This document shows positions 27,619 to 36,105 of a stretch of 64,000 nucleotides of DNA, piece after piece; within the stretch, counting starts at the first letter, position 1, and the number at the start of each line of letters is the position of its first letter. The DNA is from Parasphingopyxis sp. CP4. GTDB taxonomy: Bacteria; Pseudomonadota; Alphaproteobacteria; Sphingomonadales; Sphingomonadaceae. The stretch lies in NCBI RefSeq assembly GCF_013378055.1, contig NZ_CP051130.1, forward strand, positions 310,001 through 374,000. The letters are read 5' to 3'. Under the pieces are notes generated by a model. It had not been told where the DNA came from. It ran no database searches and saw only the letters and a program-made list of their open reading frames with translations. Made by a program: the position numbers and the translations under genes.

Positions 27619-28263
27619 ATGGACGCAAATCCCCAAATTGAAATTGATATGGATCATATTTCGCGTCGCAATCTGTTGATTGGCGGGGCCGTGGCAGCCA
27701 TCGGCGCCACCGGGTTACACGCCAATCGCTCAAATAATTCTCCGGACAATTCCGGTCCCCCCGAACTGTTGATGCAGCGGGCAAGGGCAGCATTTGATCG
27801 TCATCGCGCTCAATTCACGCACGATGATCGGATCGGTGTGGTAGATTATGCCGCGCATTCCGGCGATGCGCGCTTCTTCGTTATCGATCGTGCCACTGGG
27901 CGCAGCCGAGCATTTCTTGTTTCGCATGGGCGCGGGTCCGACCCGAGCCATAGCGGCTATGTCCAGCGCTTTTCCAATCGTCCGGGATCGCTGGCCTCGT
28001 CTGCCGGCACCTATCTGACTGCACGGCGCTATGAGGGTACGCATGGTGCTTCGCGCCGATTGCAGGGTCTCGATCCCCAGAACAGCAATGCCGAAGCCCG
28101 CGCGATCGTCATCCACCCCGCCTGGTATGTTGGCGAGGATATTGTCCGCCAGCAGGGACGCGTCGGACGCAGCGAAGGCTGTTTCGCCTTTGCGCCGACC
28201 GAGATCGAGACGATCCTCGATCAGCTTGGCGCAGGGCGGATGATCTATGTCGACAAGGTGTAA
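27619..28263 (+). CDS. Murein L,D-transpeptidase catalytic domain family protein (YkuD_2 type)
   Basis: The catalytic block AIVIHPAWYV, then GRVGRSEGCFAF, shows the His and Cys of the YkuD_2-type family, which has SxGC in place of the usual SHGC. A twin-arginine-like signal (SRRNLLIGGAVAAIG) suggests export by Tat. The start is uncertain: ATG 27619 gives 214 residues, ATG 27649 gives 204 with the twin arginines at positions 6-7, and GTG 27589 gives 224; none has a clear ribosome site. It probably acts on peptidoglycan in the periplasm. It lies back to back with the YkuD gene, only ~70 bases apart, so both may share a control region. Confidence 0.88.
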   Translation: MDANPQIEIDMDHISRRNLLIGGAVAAIGATGLHANRSNNSPDNSGPPELLMQRARAAFDRHRAQFTHDDRIGVVDYAAHSGDARFFVIDRATGRSRAFLVSHGRGSDPSHSGYVQRFSNRPGSLASSAGTYLTARRYEGTHGASRRLQGLDPQNSNAEARAIVIHPAWYVGEDIVRQQGRVGRSEGCFAFAPTEIETILDQLGAGRMIYVDKV

Positions 28264-28301
28264 GGCTGCGATCTAGCCGGTCACACCTTGGCAATTTCAT
28301 C

Positions 28302-29513
28302 CTAGTCGACCGCGCCGCGCACGTCCATTAAGGGCGCATCTCCGGGCATGGAATATTTGAGACCATTTCCACAGTTGAACAGGATTGCGCGGTCCGTCGC
28401 ATCGATCAAACCAGCGGCGCGGGCCTTGCTATAGGCTGCGGCGGTGGCTGCGCCTTCGGGACAGAGCAATAGCCCGTCATCCGCCGCAATCTGAGCGCGG
28501 GCATCGAATATTTCCTCTTCCTCTACCGCCATCGCAAAACCGCCAGATTCTCGCACCGCGCGCAGGATCAGGAAATCGCCCAATGCGGAAGGAACCCGGA
28601 TACCCGCAGCGCCGGTTTTGGCATTCTCCCAGCGCTCGGCCGATTCCGCGCCGTCATTCCAGGCTTTCACAATTGGCGCGCAACCGCTTGCCTGGACTGC
28701 GACCATGCGGGGTCGCTCCGAACCGATCAGACCGGTCGCTTCCAGTTCGGCAAAGACCTTCCACATGCCGATCAGGCCGGTGCCGCCGCCGGTCGGATAG
28801 AAGATGATGTCGGGCATTTCCCAATCGAGCTGTTCTAACAACTCGATGCCCATCGTTTTCTTGCCTTCGACACGATAGGGCTCGCGCAAGGTGGACATAT
28901 TGAACCATCCCATCGGTTCTTCGCCTGCGTGGACGAACTTGCCACACTCATCGATTTGCCCATTGGTCCGCCAGACCTTGCCGCCCTGCAGTGCCGTCTC
29001 GGCAATGTTGAGATCGGGCGTGTCATTGGAACAGAAAATATAGCTCTCCATGCCCGCACGACTGGCATAGGCACTCATCGCCGCACCCGCATTACCATTC
29101 GTCGGCATAGCAACGCGCTTCACGCCAAGCTCACTCGCAACGGCAATCGCCATGCCGAGCCCGCGCGCCTTGAAGGAGCCGGTCGGTAAACGCCCTTCAT
29201 CTTTGACGATCACATTGCCATCCGAAAATCGGTTAAGGCGGACAAGCGGGGTGAAGCTCTCGCCCAGCGCCGGGATGTGCGCCGCATCTCTCACCGGCAG
29301 TAATTCGCGATAGCGCCAGAAGCTTGCCGGTCGCTCGGCAAAAGTCTTGCGGGTCAGGTTCTTGGCCAGCGCTTCCAGATCGTAGCGGGCGAAGAGCGGC
29401 GCGCCGGCTGGAGAGAGATTATGGAGCTGGCCAGCCTCGACGCGTTCGCCTGTGCGCGTGCATTCGAGATGGGTGAAATAGCTGGTCGCTTCGATGTCAG
29501 TTTCACTCAGCAT
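28302..29513 (-). CDS. Threonine synthase-like PLP enzyme
   Basis: From the ATG at 29513 it has 403 residues, starting MLSETDIEATSYFTHLEC. The frame reads further upstream but overlaps the SDR gene. PLP-dependent fold type II features are clear: the Schiff-base Lys in PTGSFKARGLG, the phosphate-binding YPTGGGTGLIGMW loop and PTNGNAGAAMSAY. The N-terminal CTRTGERVEAGQLHNLSPAG is a threonine synthase hallmark. It should convert phosphohomoserine to threonine, though some of these enzymes have other roles. It overlaps the SDR gene by 11 bases, so the two are translated from one message. Confidence 0.87.
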   Translation of the reverse strand: MLSETDIEATSYFTHLECTRTGERVEAGQLHNLSPAGAPLFARYDLEALAKNLTRKTFAERPASFWRYRELLPVRDAAHIPALGESFTPLVRLNRFSDGNVIVKDEGRLPTGSFKARGLGMAIAVASELGVKRVAMPTNGNAGAAMSAYASRAGMESYIFCSNDTPDLNIAETALQGGKVWRTNGQIDECGKFVHAGEEPMGWFNMSTLREPYRVEGKKTMGIELLEQLDWEMPDIIFYPTGGGTGLIGMWKVFAELEATGLIGSERPRMVAVQASGCAPIVKAWNDGAESAERWENAKTGAAGIRVPSALGDFLILRAVRESGGFAMAVEEEEIFDARAQIAADDGLLLCPEGAATAAAYSKARAAGLIDATDRAILFNCGNGLKYSMPGDAPLMDVRGAVD

Positions 29514-30333
29514 TGTTCGATAAATCCGTCCATTGAGCCGCTCGGGCAGAGTTCCGGCCATCGAATGCGTCCCGGGTTCCTGGCTCGGTCTGTACGACAC
29601 ACCAGCCACCACCGCTCTCGACAGTTTCTTTGACCGGCGCTGCCAGAATGTCCGGTGTTTTCGCCTGATGCCAATATTCGCCTGCGCTGTCGTCCAGTTC
29701 CCGCGCACCGCCAAAACGATCTGGCCGCGCCCGGCCGCTGTTCCAGATGCCGGTGTTGAGAAGGCCCGGGCAGAGGATGGTGACGCCGATTTCGCTATCA
29801 GCCAGCTCGCTCATCAAGCCTTCGCCGACAGCGGCGGTGGCATATTTGGATGCCGCATAGAGCGGGAAGGGGCCATCGACCGGCACCAATGTCGCACTGG
29901 ATGCCGTAACGCCGATATGCGCTGACGCATCAAGTTCGCGCATAGCCGGAATAAAGGCCTGGGCTGTCCAGATCGTGCCGAAAAGATTGACATCATAGAC
30001 CCAGCGGATGGCTTTCTCCTTGCCGTCCGAGAGACGCGCAGCGGCGCCGACGCCGGCATTAATCCAAAGCATGCGCGGCACGATGCCACCGGCAGCCAAG
30101 CGCGCGGCAAGATCGATCATCGCCTCGCGATCGCTGACATCGGCCATCTCGGCGCGTATCTCGACACCATGTTTGGAGAGCTGTGCAGTGGCGCTTTCAA
30201 GCGCTTCGTCTCGGATATCGACGAGGACCATATTGGCACCGGCGGCGGCAAAGGAGTCGGCAAGGGCGAGGCCGATGCCATCGGCGGCGCCGGTTACCAG
30301 CGCCCAGCTATCTTTGAGATCTGCATATTTCAT
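29503..30333 (-). CDS. Short-chain dehydrogenase/reductase
   Basis: A 276-residue SDR. The Rossmann motif is TGAADGIG (about 14-21), the acidic residue of LVDIRDE suggests NAD preference, and the catalytic Ser and YAASK (Tyr, Lys) are in place; INAGVG replaces the common NNAG. It reduces or oxidises an alcohol/ketone of unknown identity. The gene is the upstream partner of the threonine synthase-like gene, overlapping it by 11 bases; whether they work in one pathway is not known. It lies just downstream of the rpsI terminator. Confidence 0.92.
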   Translation of the reverse strand: MKYADLKDSWALVTGAADGIGLALADSFAAAGANMVLVDIRDEALESATAQLSKHGVEIRAEMADVSDREAMIDLAARLAAGGIVPRMLWINAGVGAAARLSDGKEKAIRWVYDVNLFGTIWTAQAFIPAMRELDASAHIGVTASSATLVPVDGPFPLYAASKYATAAVGEGLMSELADSEIGVTILCPGLLNTGIWNSGRARPDRFGGARELDDSAGEYWHQAKTPDILAAPVKETVESGGGWCVVQTEPGTRDAFDGRNSARAAQWTDLSNNAE

Positions 30334-30384
30334 AAGGCCCTAGGCGATAGCCGCCTTGCGAGCCGGGCGCAAAGCAGGATCGAA

Positions 30385-30414
30385 AAAAGGCGGCCGCTCG
30401 CGCGACCGCCTTTT
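30385..30414 (-). terminator. Rho-independent terminator of the rplM-rpsI operon
   Basis: Arms AAAAGGCGG (30385-30393) and CCGCCTTTT (30406-30414) flank a 12-base loop. On the minus strand the stem ends in TTTTTT C. It lies 24 bases after the rpsI stop. Confidence 0.85.
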
Positions 30415-30437
30415 CGAAGAATAGTGGCTGTTGGGAT

Positions 30438-31034
30438 TTAGCGTTTCGAGAACTGGAAGCTCTTACGCGCCTTGGCCCGACCATATTTCTTACGCTCGAC
30501 AACACGGCTGTCGCGGGTCAGGAACCCGGCTGCCTTCATCGTGCCGCGCAGCGCCGGCTCATAGCGCGAAAGCGCCTGGCTGATACCGTGCTTGACCGCA
30601 CCGGCCTGGCCGGACAGTCCGCCGCCCTTGACGGTTGCGATGATGTCATACTGACCCCGGCGATCCGAGATATCGAACGGCTGGTTGATGACGAGACGCA
30701 GCGACGGACGTGCGAAATATGTGGACTGATCGCGGCCATTGACCGTGATCGTGCCCTTGCCCGGCTTCAACCAGACACGAGCAACGGCGTCTTTTCGACG
30801 GCCAGTTGCATAGGCACGGCCCAGATCGTCGATTTCCTGCTCGCGGAGCGGGGTTTCTTCGACCGGGGGAGCGGCTTCTTCAACCGTTTCAGCAGCGGCT
30901 TCTTCGGCTGGAGCGTCGGCGGTGGCCTCTGCTTCAGCTTCAGCAGCAGGTGCAGCTGTTTCTTCGGTCTTGGTATCGGCTTCAGCAGCCTCGGTGATCT
31001 CTTTCAGATCGGAAAGCGATTTCTTGTCGGCCAT
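30438..31034 (-). CDS. rpsI: 30S ribosomal protein S9 with acidic N-terminal extension
   Basis: The S9 core begins near residue 71 ([21 protein letters not shown]) and ends in the basic tail FQFSKR that reaches the P-site tRNA. In front of it is a ~70-residue extension rich in Ala, Glu and Pro, predicted to be disordered. S9 is normally ~130 residues, so this form, at 198, is clearly longer; similar acidic extensions occur in sphingomonad relatives. The A of its ATG overlaps the last base of the rplM stop (TAATG), so it is translated by coupling. It ends before a strong terminator. Confidence 0.97.
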   Translation of the reverse strand: MADKKSLSDLKEITEAAEADTKTEETAAPAAEAEAEATADAPAEEAAAETVEEAAPPVEETPLREQEIDDLGRAYATGRRKDAVARVWLKPGKGTITVNGRDQSTYFARPSLRLVINQPFDISDRRGQYDIIATVKGGGLSGQAGAVKHGISQALSRYEPALRGTMKAAGFLTRDSRVVERKKYGRAKARKSFQFSKR

Positions 31035-31513
31035 TATGCGCCCACCTTATTCTTGCGATTGCGGGATCCGAGATCGATTACCTCGGGCTTCAGAGCCTCG
31101 TGCGGATGCTCGGCGCCGGCGAAGACGCGCAGGTTGCGCATCTGCTGGCGACCAAGCGGGCCGCGCGGGATCATCCGCTCAACGGCTTTTTGGAACACGC
31201 GTTCCGGGTTCTTGCCTTCAAGGATCCGTTCCGGCGTGGTTTCCTTCAAGCCACCCGGATAACCGGTATGCTTGTAGTAAATCTTGTCGGTGGTCTTGTT
31301 GCCCGTGAAGCGGGCTTTGGCGGCATTGATGATGATGACATTATCACCGCAATCGACGTGCCGCGTGAAAGTCGGCTTGTGCTTGCCGCGCAGGATCTTG
31401 GCGACCTCCGCAGCGGCGCGACCAACGACGAGACCGTCGACGTCGATCAACACCCATTTTTTCTCCACTTCGGACTTATTGGCCGAGCGGGTTGATTTCG
31501 TGAGCGCCTTCAT
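31034..31513 (-). CDS. rplM: 50S ribosomal protein L13
   Basis: The start is the ATG at 31513, with GGAGG nine bases upstream; 20 codons open upstream are not conserved. The 159-residue product contains the L13 signature [20 protein letters not shown] and the C-terminal RNRKNK region. It binds 23S rRNA early in assembly of the large subunit. It forms the conserved rplM-rpsI pair with one-base overlap. A perfect 14-bp palindrome lies about 140 bases upstream. Confidence 0.97.
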   Translation of the reverse strand: MKALTKSTRSANKSEVEKKWVLIDVDGLVVGRAAAEVAKILRGKHKPTFTRHVDCGDNVIIINAAKARFTGNKTTDKIYYKHTGYPGGLKETTPERILEGKNPERVFQKAVERMIPRGPLGRQQMRNLRVFAGAEHPHEALKPEVIDLGSRNRKNKVGA

Positions 31514-31650
31514 GGCCTCAACCTCCATAAGGGGCTCTGCGCCCCGGCTTGCGTAAAAAAACAGATACGCCACTCCATAGGAGCAGCGTTTCGGGCGGCC
31601 TGATGGCGGGAAATTTGCGCTACGTCAAGCAGAGTGCGGCTTTCCTGACG

Positions 31651-31664
31651 GGTATCATGATACC
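31651..31664. promoter_or_regulatory. Perfect 14-bp palindrome between cutA and rplM
   Basis: GGTATCATGATACC is self-complementary over its full length. It lies 19 bases after the cutA stop and 138 bases before the rplM start, so it is placed to act on rplM-rpsI transcription. A palindrome without a loop suits a protein operator better than an RNA hairpin. No known consensus is matched. Confidence 0.4.
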
Positions 31665-31683
31665 ATAGCGAGTTTTTGCGACG

Positions 31684-32001
31684 CTAATCGATCTGCACAT
31701 TCACCCATTCGGCATAGGGGGCGAGCGTCCTGTCGATCGGCCAAAGGCAGATTGCAGGCAGGTCATAGCTATGGGCTTCGGCAATCGCAGCTATCAGCTG
31801 ATTGGCCGCATCCCGCGTCGTCTTAAATAGGGCCGGGACTTCCTCGGCACGCTCGATTTTCCCATCCCAGCGGTAGATGGAGTGTGCGGGCCCGAGGATA
31901 TTGACGCACGCGGCGAGGCGTTGCTCGACCATGGCCTCGCCGATCTGCTTCGCTTCGTCTTCGGATCCGAACACGGCATAGACGGTTGCGATGTCGCTCA
32001 T
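31684..32001 (-). CDS. cutA: Divalent cation tolerance protein
   Basis: A 105-residue CutA1 subunit with the family features AACVNILGPAHSIYRWDGKIERAEE and the C-terminal WPIDRTLAPYAEWV. CutA forms a very stable trimer with a PII-like ferredoxin fold and has been linked to copper tolerance, but its true role is unsettled. Its ATG overlaps the ctaA stop by four bases (ATGA), so they form one operon; coupling to haem A synthesis for a copper-containing oxidase makes biological sense. Confidence 0.95.
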   Translation of the reverse strand: MSDIATVYAVFGSEDEAKQIGEAMVEQRLAACVNILGPAHSIYRWDGKIERAEEVPALFKTTRDAANQLIAAIAEAHSYDLPAICLWPIDRTLAPYAEWVNVQID

Positions 32002-33044
32002 GCCTTTTGCTGCCGTCCGATGATATGCGCGCCCCAGGCCGTCGTGATCACGACCAGCGCACCGACTGCCTGATGCGATGTGGCGACGATAATGTTCATG
32101 CCAGTGAGTAGGGTCGCAATGCCGAGCAGGAACTGGGTGCCAAAGGCGCTATGGATGGCCACCGAAGCCATGCGGTGATCCTGCCGGACTTTGCGCGCGA
32201 GCCAGACAAGCGCGATAACGGTAACCACGGCCCACCAGCGATGGGCGAACTGCACAACGATCGGATTGTCGACCAGATTACGCCACGCGCTTTCGAGCAT
32301 CGGCGTGTTGGCGGGGAAGAATTCATTGCCCATCAGCGGCCAGGTTGGGAATGCATATCCTGCCCCGAGGCCGGCCACAAAGGCACCCCACATAATTTGG
32401 ATGGTCAGGATGATGATCACGACAAATCCATAAACCGTCATTCGCGCAGGCCGGGCGCTGCGATCCTTGTCCAGCGCGAACAGATCGAGGGCGGTCCAGA
32501 CCAGCCCCCCAAGAATGAACAGCGCGGTCATCAGATGGACGGCGAGCCGGACATGGCTGACATCTGGGCGGTCGATCAGGCCACTGGCAACCATCCACCA
32601 GCCAATCGCACCCTGCAAACCACCCAGGGCGAGAAGCGCGGTGAGGCGCAGCTTGTATCCGGACGGAATTGCTTGCTTGATCCAGAACCAGGCGAGGGGC
32701 AGGGCAAAGGCCAGGCCGATCAGCCGACCCAGCACGCGATGGACATATTCCCAGAAAAAGATCGCCTGGAATTCGGCCATCGACATGCCGCGATTGACCT
32801 GCTGATATTCCGGCGTCGCGCGATAGGCATCGAGTTCAGCCTGCCATTCCTCGGCATTGAGTGGCGGAATGATCCCTGAAATCGGCTCCCAGCGGACCAT
32901 GGAGAGGCCGGACTCGGTCAGTCGGGTAATCCCGCCGACCACAACCATGACGAAAACCAGCCCGGCGACGCCCAGCAACCACCAGGCAATGGCGCGTGGC
33001 CGACCAATGCTTGCAGTTTCGCTGGAAAGGGCCGTGCTGGTCAT
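31998..33044 (-). CDS. ctaA: Haem A synthase (COX15/CtaA)
   Basis: From the ATG at 33044 the product has 348 residues with eight membrane helices; the frame extends upstream without conservation. It converts haem O to haem A by hydroxylating the C8 methyl for cytochrome aa3. Characteristic motifs are GGITRLTESGLSMVRWEP, FFWEYVHRVLGRLIG with the haem-binding His, and FAHRWWAVV. It is followed by cutA with a four-base overlap. An aa3-type oxidase subunit IV gene elsewhere in this window is consistent with an aa3 oxidase in this organism. Confidence 0.96.
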   Translation of the reverse strand: MTSTALSSETASIGRPRAIAWWLLGVAGLVFVMVVVGGITRLTESGLSMVRWEPISGIIPPLNAEEWQAELDAYRATPEYQQVNRGMSMAEFQAIFFWEYVHRVLGRLIGLAFALPLAWFWIKQAIPSGYKLRLTALLALGGLQGAIGWWMVASGLIDRPDVSHVRLAVHLMTALFILGGLVWTALDLFALDKDRSARPARMTVYGFVVIIILTIQIMWGAFVAGLGAGYAFPTWPLMGNEFFPANTPMLESAWRNLVDNPIVVQFAHRWWAVVTVIALVWLARKVRQDHRMASVAIHSAFGTQFLLGIATLLTGMNIIVATSHQAVGALVVITTAWGAHIIGRQQKA

Positions 33045-33130
33045 GATCCCGCGCAGATATGCGTCCGCGCGCCGAAAGCCAACCTGATCTTTTGCCCATG
33101 TTTTTTTGGTTGTGTGATATTGTATCCTTC

Positions 33131-33145
33131 GTGTAATAACATATC
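33131..33145 (-). promoter_or_regulatory. Candidate Zur operator upstream of merC-zur
   Basis: On the minus strand it reads GATATGTTATTACAC, close to the GATATGTTATAACATATC-type palindrome bound by alphaproteobacterial Zur. One half is intact and the other weaker. It lies 64 bases before the merC ATG and 87 bases upstream of ctaA, in a visibly AT-rich stretch. It fits control by the Fur-family gene two positions downstream. Confidence 0.45.
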
Positions 33146-33208
33146 TTGCCAGTGCGGGTTCGATTGAGTCGGCCCGTCTTAGCCTATGCAAACAAGGAAT
33201 TGGGCCGA

Positions 33209-33577
33209 ATGCCACTTTTGGCGACAGAAAATGGAATGCTCGACCGCTGGGCCATATGGCTCTCGGGCCTGTGTATCGTCCATTGCCTGTCCGGGGCGGT
33301 CTTCTTTGCGTTGGCTGCATCGGCTGGCGGGGTTTTGCTCGATCCGGTCGTTCATGAAGTCGGCCTGATCATCGCGATTGGCTTTGGCGTGATCGCGATC
33401 GGTCGTGGCGCTCTCCAGCATGGCTATATGCTCCCGGTCTCGATCAGTTCGCTTGGCGTTGGCACGATGGCGGGCGCACTCTCGCTGCCGCATGGCGATA
33501 TGGAGCTTGTCTACACCGTGGTTGGAGTGGCGTTGCTGGCGCTTGGCCATGACCTCAATCGCAGAGCCTATCGTTAA
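33209..33577 (+). CDS. MerC domain membrane protein
   Basis: From the ATG at 33209 there are 122 residues with four membrane helices. The HCLSGAVFF segment in helix 1 corresponds to the HCxxxP-type metal site of MerC, though only one Cys is kept here with CIVHC preceding it. Classical MerC imports Hg(II), but there is no mercury resistance gene here. Instead the next gene is a Zur-type regulator and a Zur-like site lies upstream, so this paralogue more likely takes part in zinc handling. That role is inference. Confidence 0.8.
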   Translation: MPLLATENGMLDRWAIWLSGLCIVHCLSGAVFFALAASAGGVLLDPVVHEVGLIIAIGFGVIAIGRGALQHGYMLPVSISSLGVGTMAGALSLPHGDMELVYTVVGVALLALGHDLNRRAYR

Positions 33578-33633
33578 GCGCTGAAACCCGGCCGGGGATT
33601 GCGAACCCGCCCTATCGCGCCTACCTTTGAACC

Positions 33634-34098
33634 ATGGCTCACAATCATCACACGCACATATTGTATGAGGGCGAGGCGCTTACCGACGCCGCAAAAACAG
33701 CGCTCGAAAAATCGGGCGAGCAATGGACCAAGATGCGCGCAGCCGTGTTCGATGCGCTCGCTGCCTTTGAGCGGCCGGCCTCGGCCTATGACATCGCGGA
33801 AGCTGTTTCCAATGCCCAGGAGCGCCGTGTCGCCGCGAACAGTGTTTACCGGATCCTCGACTTGTTTACCGCCGCCAATGTCGCTCGCCGCATTGAAAGC
33901 GCGAACGCTTATCTTGCCAATCGGCACCCGGAATGCTTGCATGATTGCATCTTCCTCGTTTGCGATAGCTGCGGAGAAACGACCCATCTCGATGACGATA
34001 CATTGTCCGATGGAGTGCGCGCTGCGGCCAAGCGCCAAGGCTTCAATCCGGAACGTCCGGTGATCGAAGTGCGCGGCCTGTGTTCTGCATGCGGCTAG
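33634..34098 (+). CDS. zur: Fur family regulator, probably zinc-responsive (Zur)
   Basis: A 154-residue Fur-superfamily protein. A winged helix lies at about 20-85 (WTKMRAAVFDALAAF, then NSVYRILDLF). The dimerisation half has the metal motifs HPECLHDCIFLVCDSCGETTHL and a terminal CSACG, giving the two CxxC pairs of the structural zinc site. An N-terminal MAHNHHTH cluster adds further histidines. The CxxC positions and long C-terminus look more like Zur than Fur. It sits 56 bases after merC in the same direction, downstream of a candidate Zur operator. PerR or Fur identity cannot be ruled out. Confidence 0.82.
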   Translation: MAHNHHTHILYEGEALTDAAKTALEKSGEQWTKMRAAVFDALAAFERPASAYDIAEAVSNAQERRVAANSVYRILDLFTAANVARRIESANAYLANRHPECLHDCIFLVCDSCGETTHLDDDTLSDGVRAAAKRQGFNPERPVIEVRGLCSACG

Positions 34099-34173
34099 CC
34101 TGAACCAATTGGCAGGTTCGACACCGGTGATTGTCGGCTTTATTACGGCGAATCGAGAAAGGTTGCGTTATAC

Positions 34174-36105
34174 ATGTCCGATCGTCCCGATACCCCGTTG
34201 CTCGACCAGGTTGAGTATCCGGCAGATCTTCGAAACTTAAAGCCTGATCAGCTCCGTCAGCTTGCCGATGAATTGCGGCAAGAGGTGATTGCCGCAGTGT
34301 CCGTGACCGGCGGCCATTTGGGGGCGGGTCTGGGCGTGGTCGAACTGACAGCAGCCATCCACTATGTATTCAACACGCCCGAAGACCGGCTGGTCTGGGA
34401 CGTTGGCCATCAATGCTATCCGCATAAAGTGCTGACGGGCCGCCGCGATAGAATCCGTACGTTACGCCAGGGTGGCGGGCTTTCGGGATTCACCAAGCGT
34501 TCGGAAAGCGAATATGATCCGTTCGGTGCCGCGCACAGCTCGACATCAATTTCTGCGGCTCTCGGTTTTGCGACTGCCAACCAGCTCGCCGGCAAGCCCG
34601 GCAAAGGCATTGCGGTCATTGGTGACGGCGCCATGAGCGCTGGCATGGCCTATGAAGCGATGAACAATGCGGAAGCGGCTGGCAATCGGCTGGTCGTCAT
34701 CCTCAACGATAATGACATGTCGATCGCGCCCCCGGTTGGCGGCCTCTCCGGCTATCTGGCGCGCCTGATTTCCTCGCACGAATTTCTCGGCCTGCGCGAA
34801 ATCGCCAAGCGGGTTGCCAAGAAACTGCCCAAGCGGCTCCAGACGACGGCGAAGAAAGCCGATGAATATGCGCGCGGCATGGTCACTGGCGGTACCTTGT
34901 TCGAAGAGCTTGGTTTTTACTATGTCGGCCCGATCGATGGCCATGACATGGACCAGCTCATTCCGGTCCTCGAAAATGTGCGCGATGCAGCGGAAGGCCC
35001 GTGCCTCATCCATGTCGTGACGCAAAAGGGCAAAGGTTATTCCTATGCCGAAGAATCGGATGACAAATATCATGGCGTCGCCAAATTCGATGTTGTTACC
35101 GGCAAACAAGATAAAGGCCCGGGCGGCGGTCCTCCGAGTTATACCGGTGTGTTTGCCAATGCCCTGATCGCCGAAGCCGAGAAGGATGAGCGGGTCTGTG
35201 CGATTACCGCGGCAATGCCTGGCGGTACGGGCGTCGACAAATTTGGCGAAGCTTTTCCCGATCGCTCCTTTGATGTCGGGATTGCCGAACAACATGCAGT
35301 GACTTTTGCTGCCGGCCTTGCAGCCCAAGGCATGCGGCCATTTGCGGTTATCTACTCAACCTTCTTGCAGCGCGCCTATGATCAGGTCGTCCACGATGTG
35401 GCGATCCAGAATCTCCCAGTGCGTTTCGCGATGGACCGGGCCGGTTTTGTCGGTGCGGATGGATCGACCCATGCGGGCAGTTTTGATCTCGCCTATCTGG
35501 CTACACTCCCGAATTTCGTGGTGATGGCGGCGGCTGACGAGGCCGAGCTCACCCATATGGTCCACACCATGACTGAACATGACACTGGGCCGATTGCTGT
35601 CCGCTATCCGCGCGGAGCGGGTGTCGGCGTTCCGATCCCCGAAACGCCCGAAAAGCTGGAAATCGGAAAAGGTCGCATTGTGCGCCACGGTAGCAAGGTC
35701 GCGATCTTATCGCTGGGTGCGCGACTGGAAGAAGCGAAAACGGCTGCCGACCGGCTCGAGGCGATGGGGCTGAGCACGACGGTCGCCGATCTGCGTTTTG
35801 CCAAACCGCTCGATGAAGATTTGATCCGCCAATTGCTGACGAGCCATGAAGTGGCGATTACCATCGAAGAAGCAAGTATCGGCGGTTTTGGTGCGCATGT
35901 GCTGACTATGGCCAGCGATGACGGGCTAACCGATGCCGGGCTTACCGTTCGCACGATGCGCATGCCGGATGAGTTCATCGATCAGGACAAGCCGGAAAAG
36001 CAGTATGCGATGGCCGGTCTTGATGCCGACGGCATTGTCGATACGGCGCTCAAGGCGCTGCGCCACAACAGTGTGAATGTCGAAGAGTTGGGCGAGCGCG
36101 CCTAA
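34174..36105 (+). CDS. dxs: 1-deoxy-D-xylulose-5-phosphate synthase
   Basis: A 643-residue thiamine diphosphate enzyme that joins pyruvate and glyceraldehyde 3-phosphate, the first step of the MEP route to isoprenoids. The ThDP motif is [18 protein letters not shown], and the catalytic His lies in [10 protein letters not shown]. The transketolase-type pyrimidine domain ([18 protein letters not shown]) and C-terminal domain follow in the expected order. Its stop overlaps that of a convergent hydrolase-like gene. Carotenoid and quinone synthesis in sphingomonads depend on this route. Confidence 0.98.
   Translation: MSDRPDTPLLDQVEYPADLRNLKPDQLRQLADELRQEVIAAVSVTGGHLGAGLGVVELTAAIHYVFNTPEDRLVWDVGHQCYPHKVLTGRRDRIRTLRQGGGLSGFTKRSESEYDPFGAAHSSTSISAALGFATANQLAGKPGKGIAVIGDGAMSAGMAYEAMNNAEAAGNRLVVILNDNDMSIAPPVGGLSGYLARLISSHEFLGLREIAKRVAKKLPKRLQTTAKKADEYARGMVTGGTLFEELGFYYVGPIDGHDMDQLIPVLENVRDAAEGPCLIHVVTQKGKGYSYAEESDDKYHGVAKFDVVTGKQDKGPGGGPPSYTGVFANALIAEAEKDERVCAITAAMPGGTGVDKFGEAFPDRSFDVGIAEQHAVTFAAGLAAQGMRPFAVIYSTFLQRAYDQVVHDVAIQNLPVRFAMDRAGFVGADGSTHAGSFDLAYLATLPNFVVMAAADEAELTHMVHTMTEHDTGPIAVRYPRGAGVGVPIPETPEKLEIGKGRIVRHGSKVAILSLGARLEEAKTAADRLEAMGLSTTVADLRFAKPLDEDLIRQLLTSHEVAITIEEASIGGFGAHVLTMASDDGLTDAGLTVRTMRMPDEFIDQDKPEKQYAMAGLDADGIVDTALKALRHNSVNVEELGERA

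Noticed and set aside
34546-35328. 260-residue open frame antisense to dxs
   Set aside because: The GC-rich coding pattern of dxs creates long antisense frames; the frame lacks recognisable motifs.
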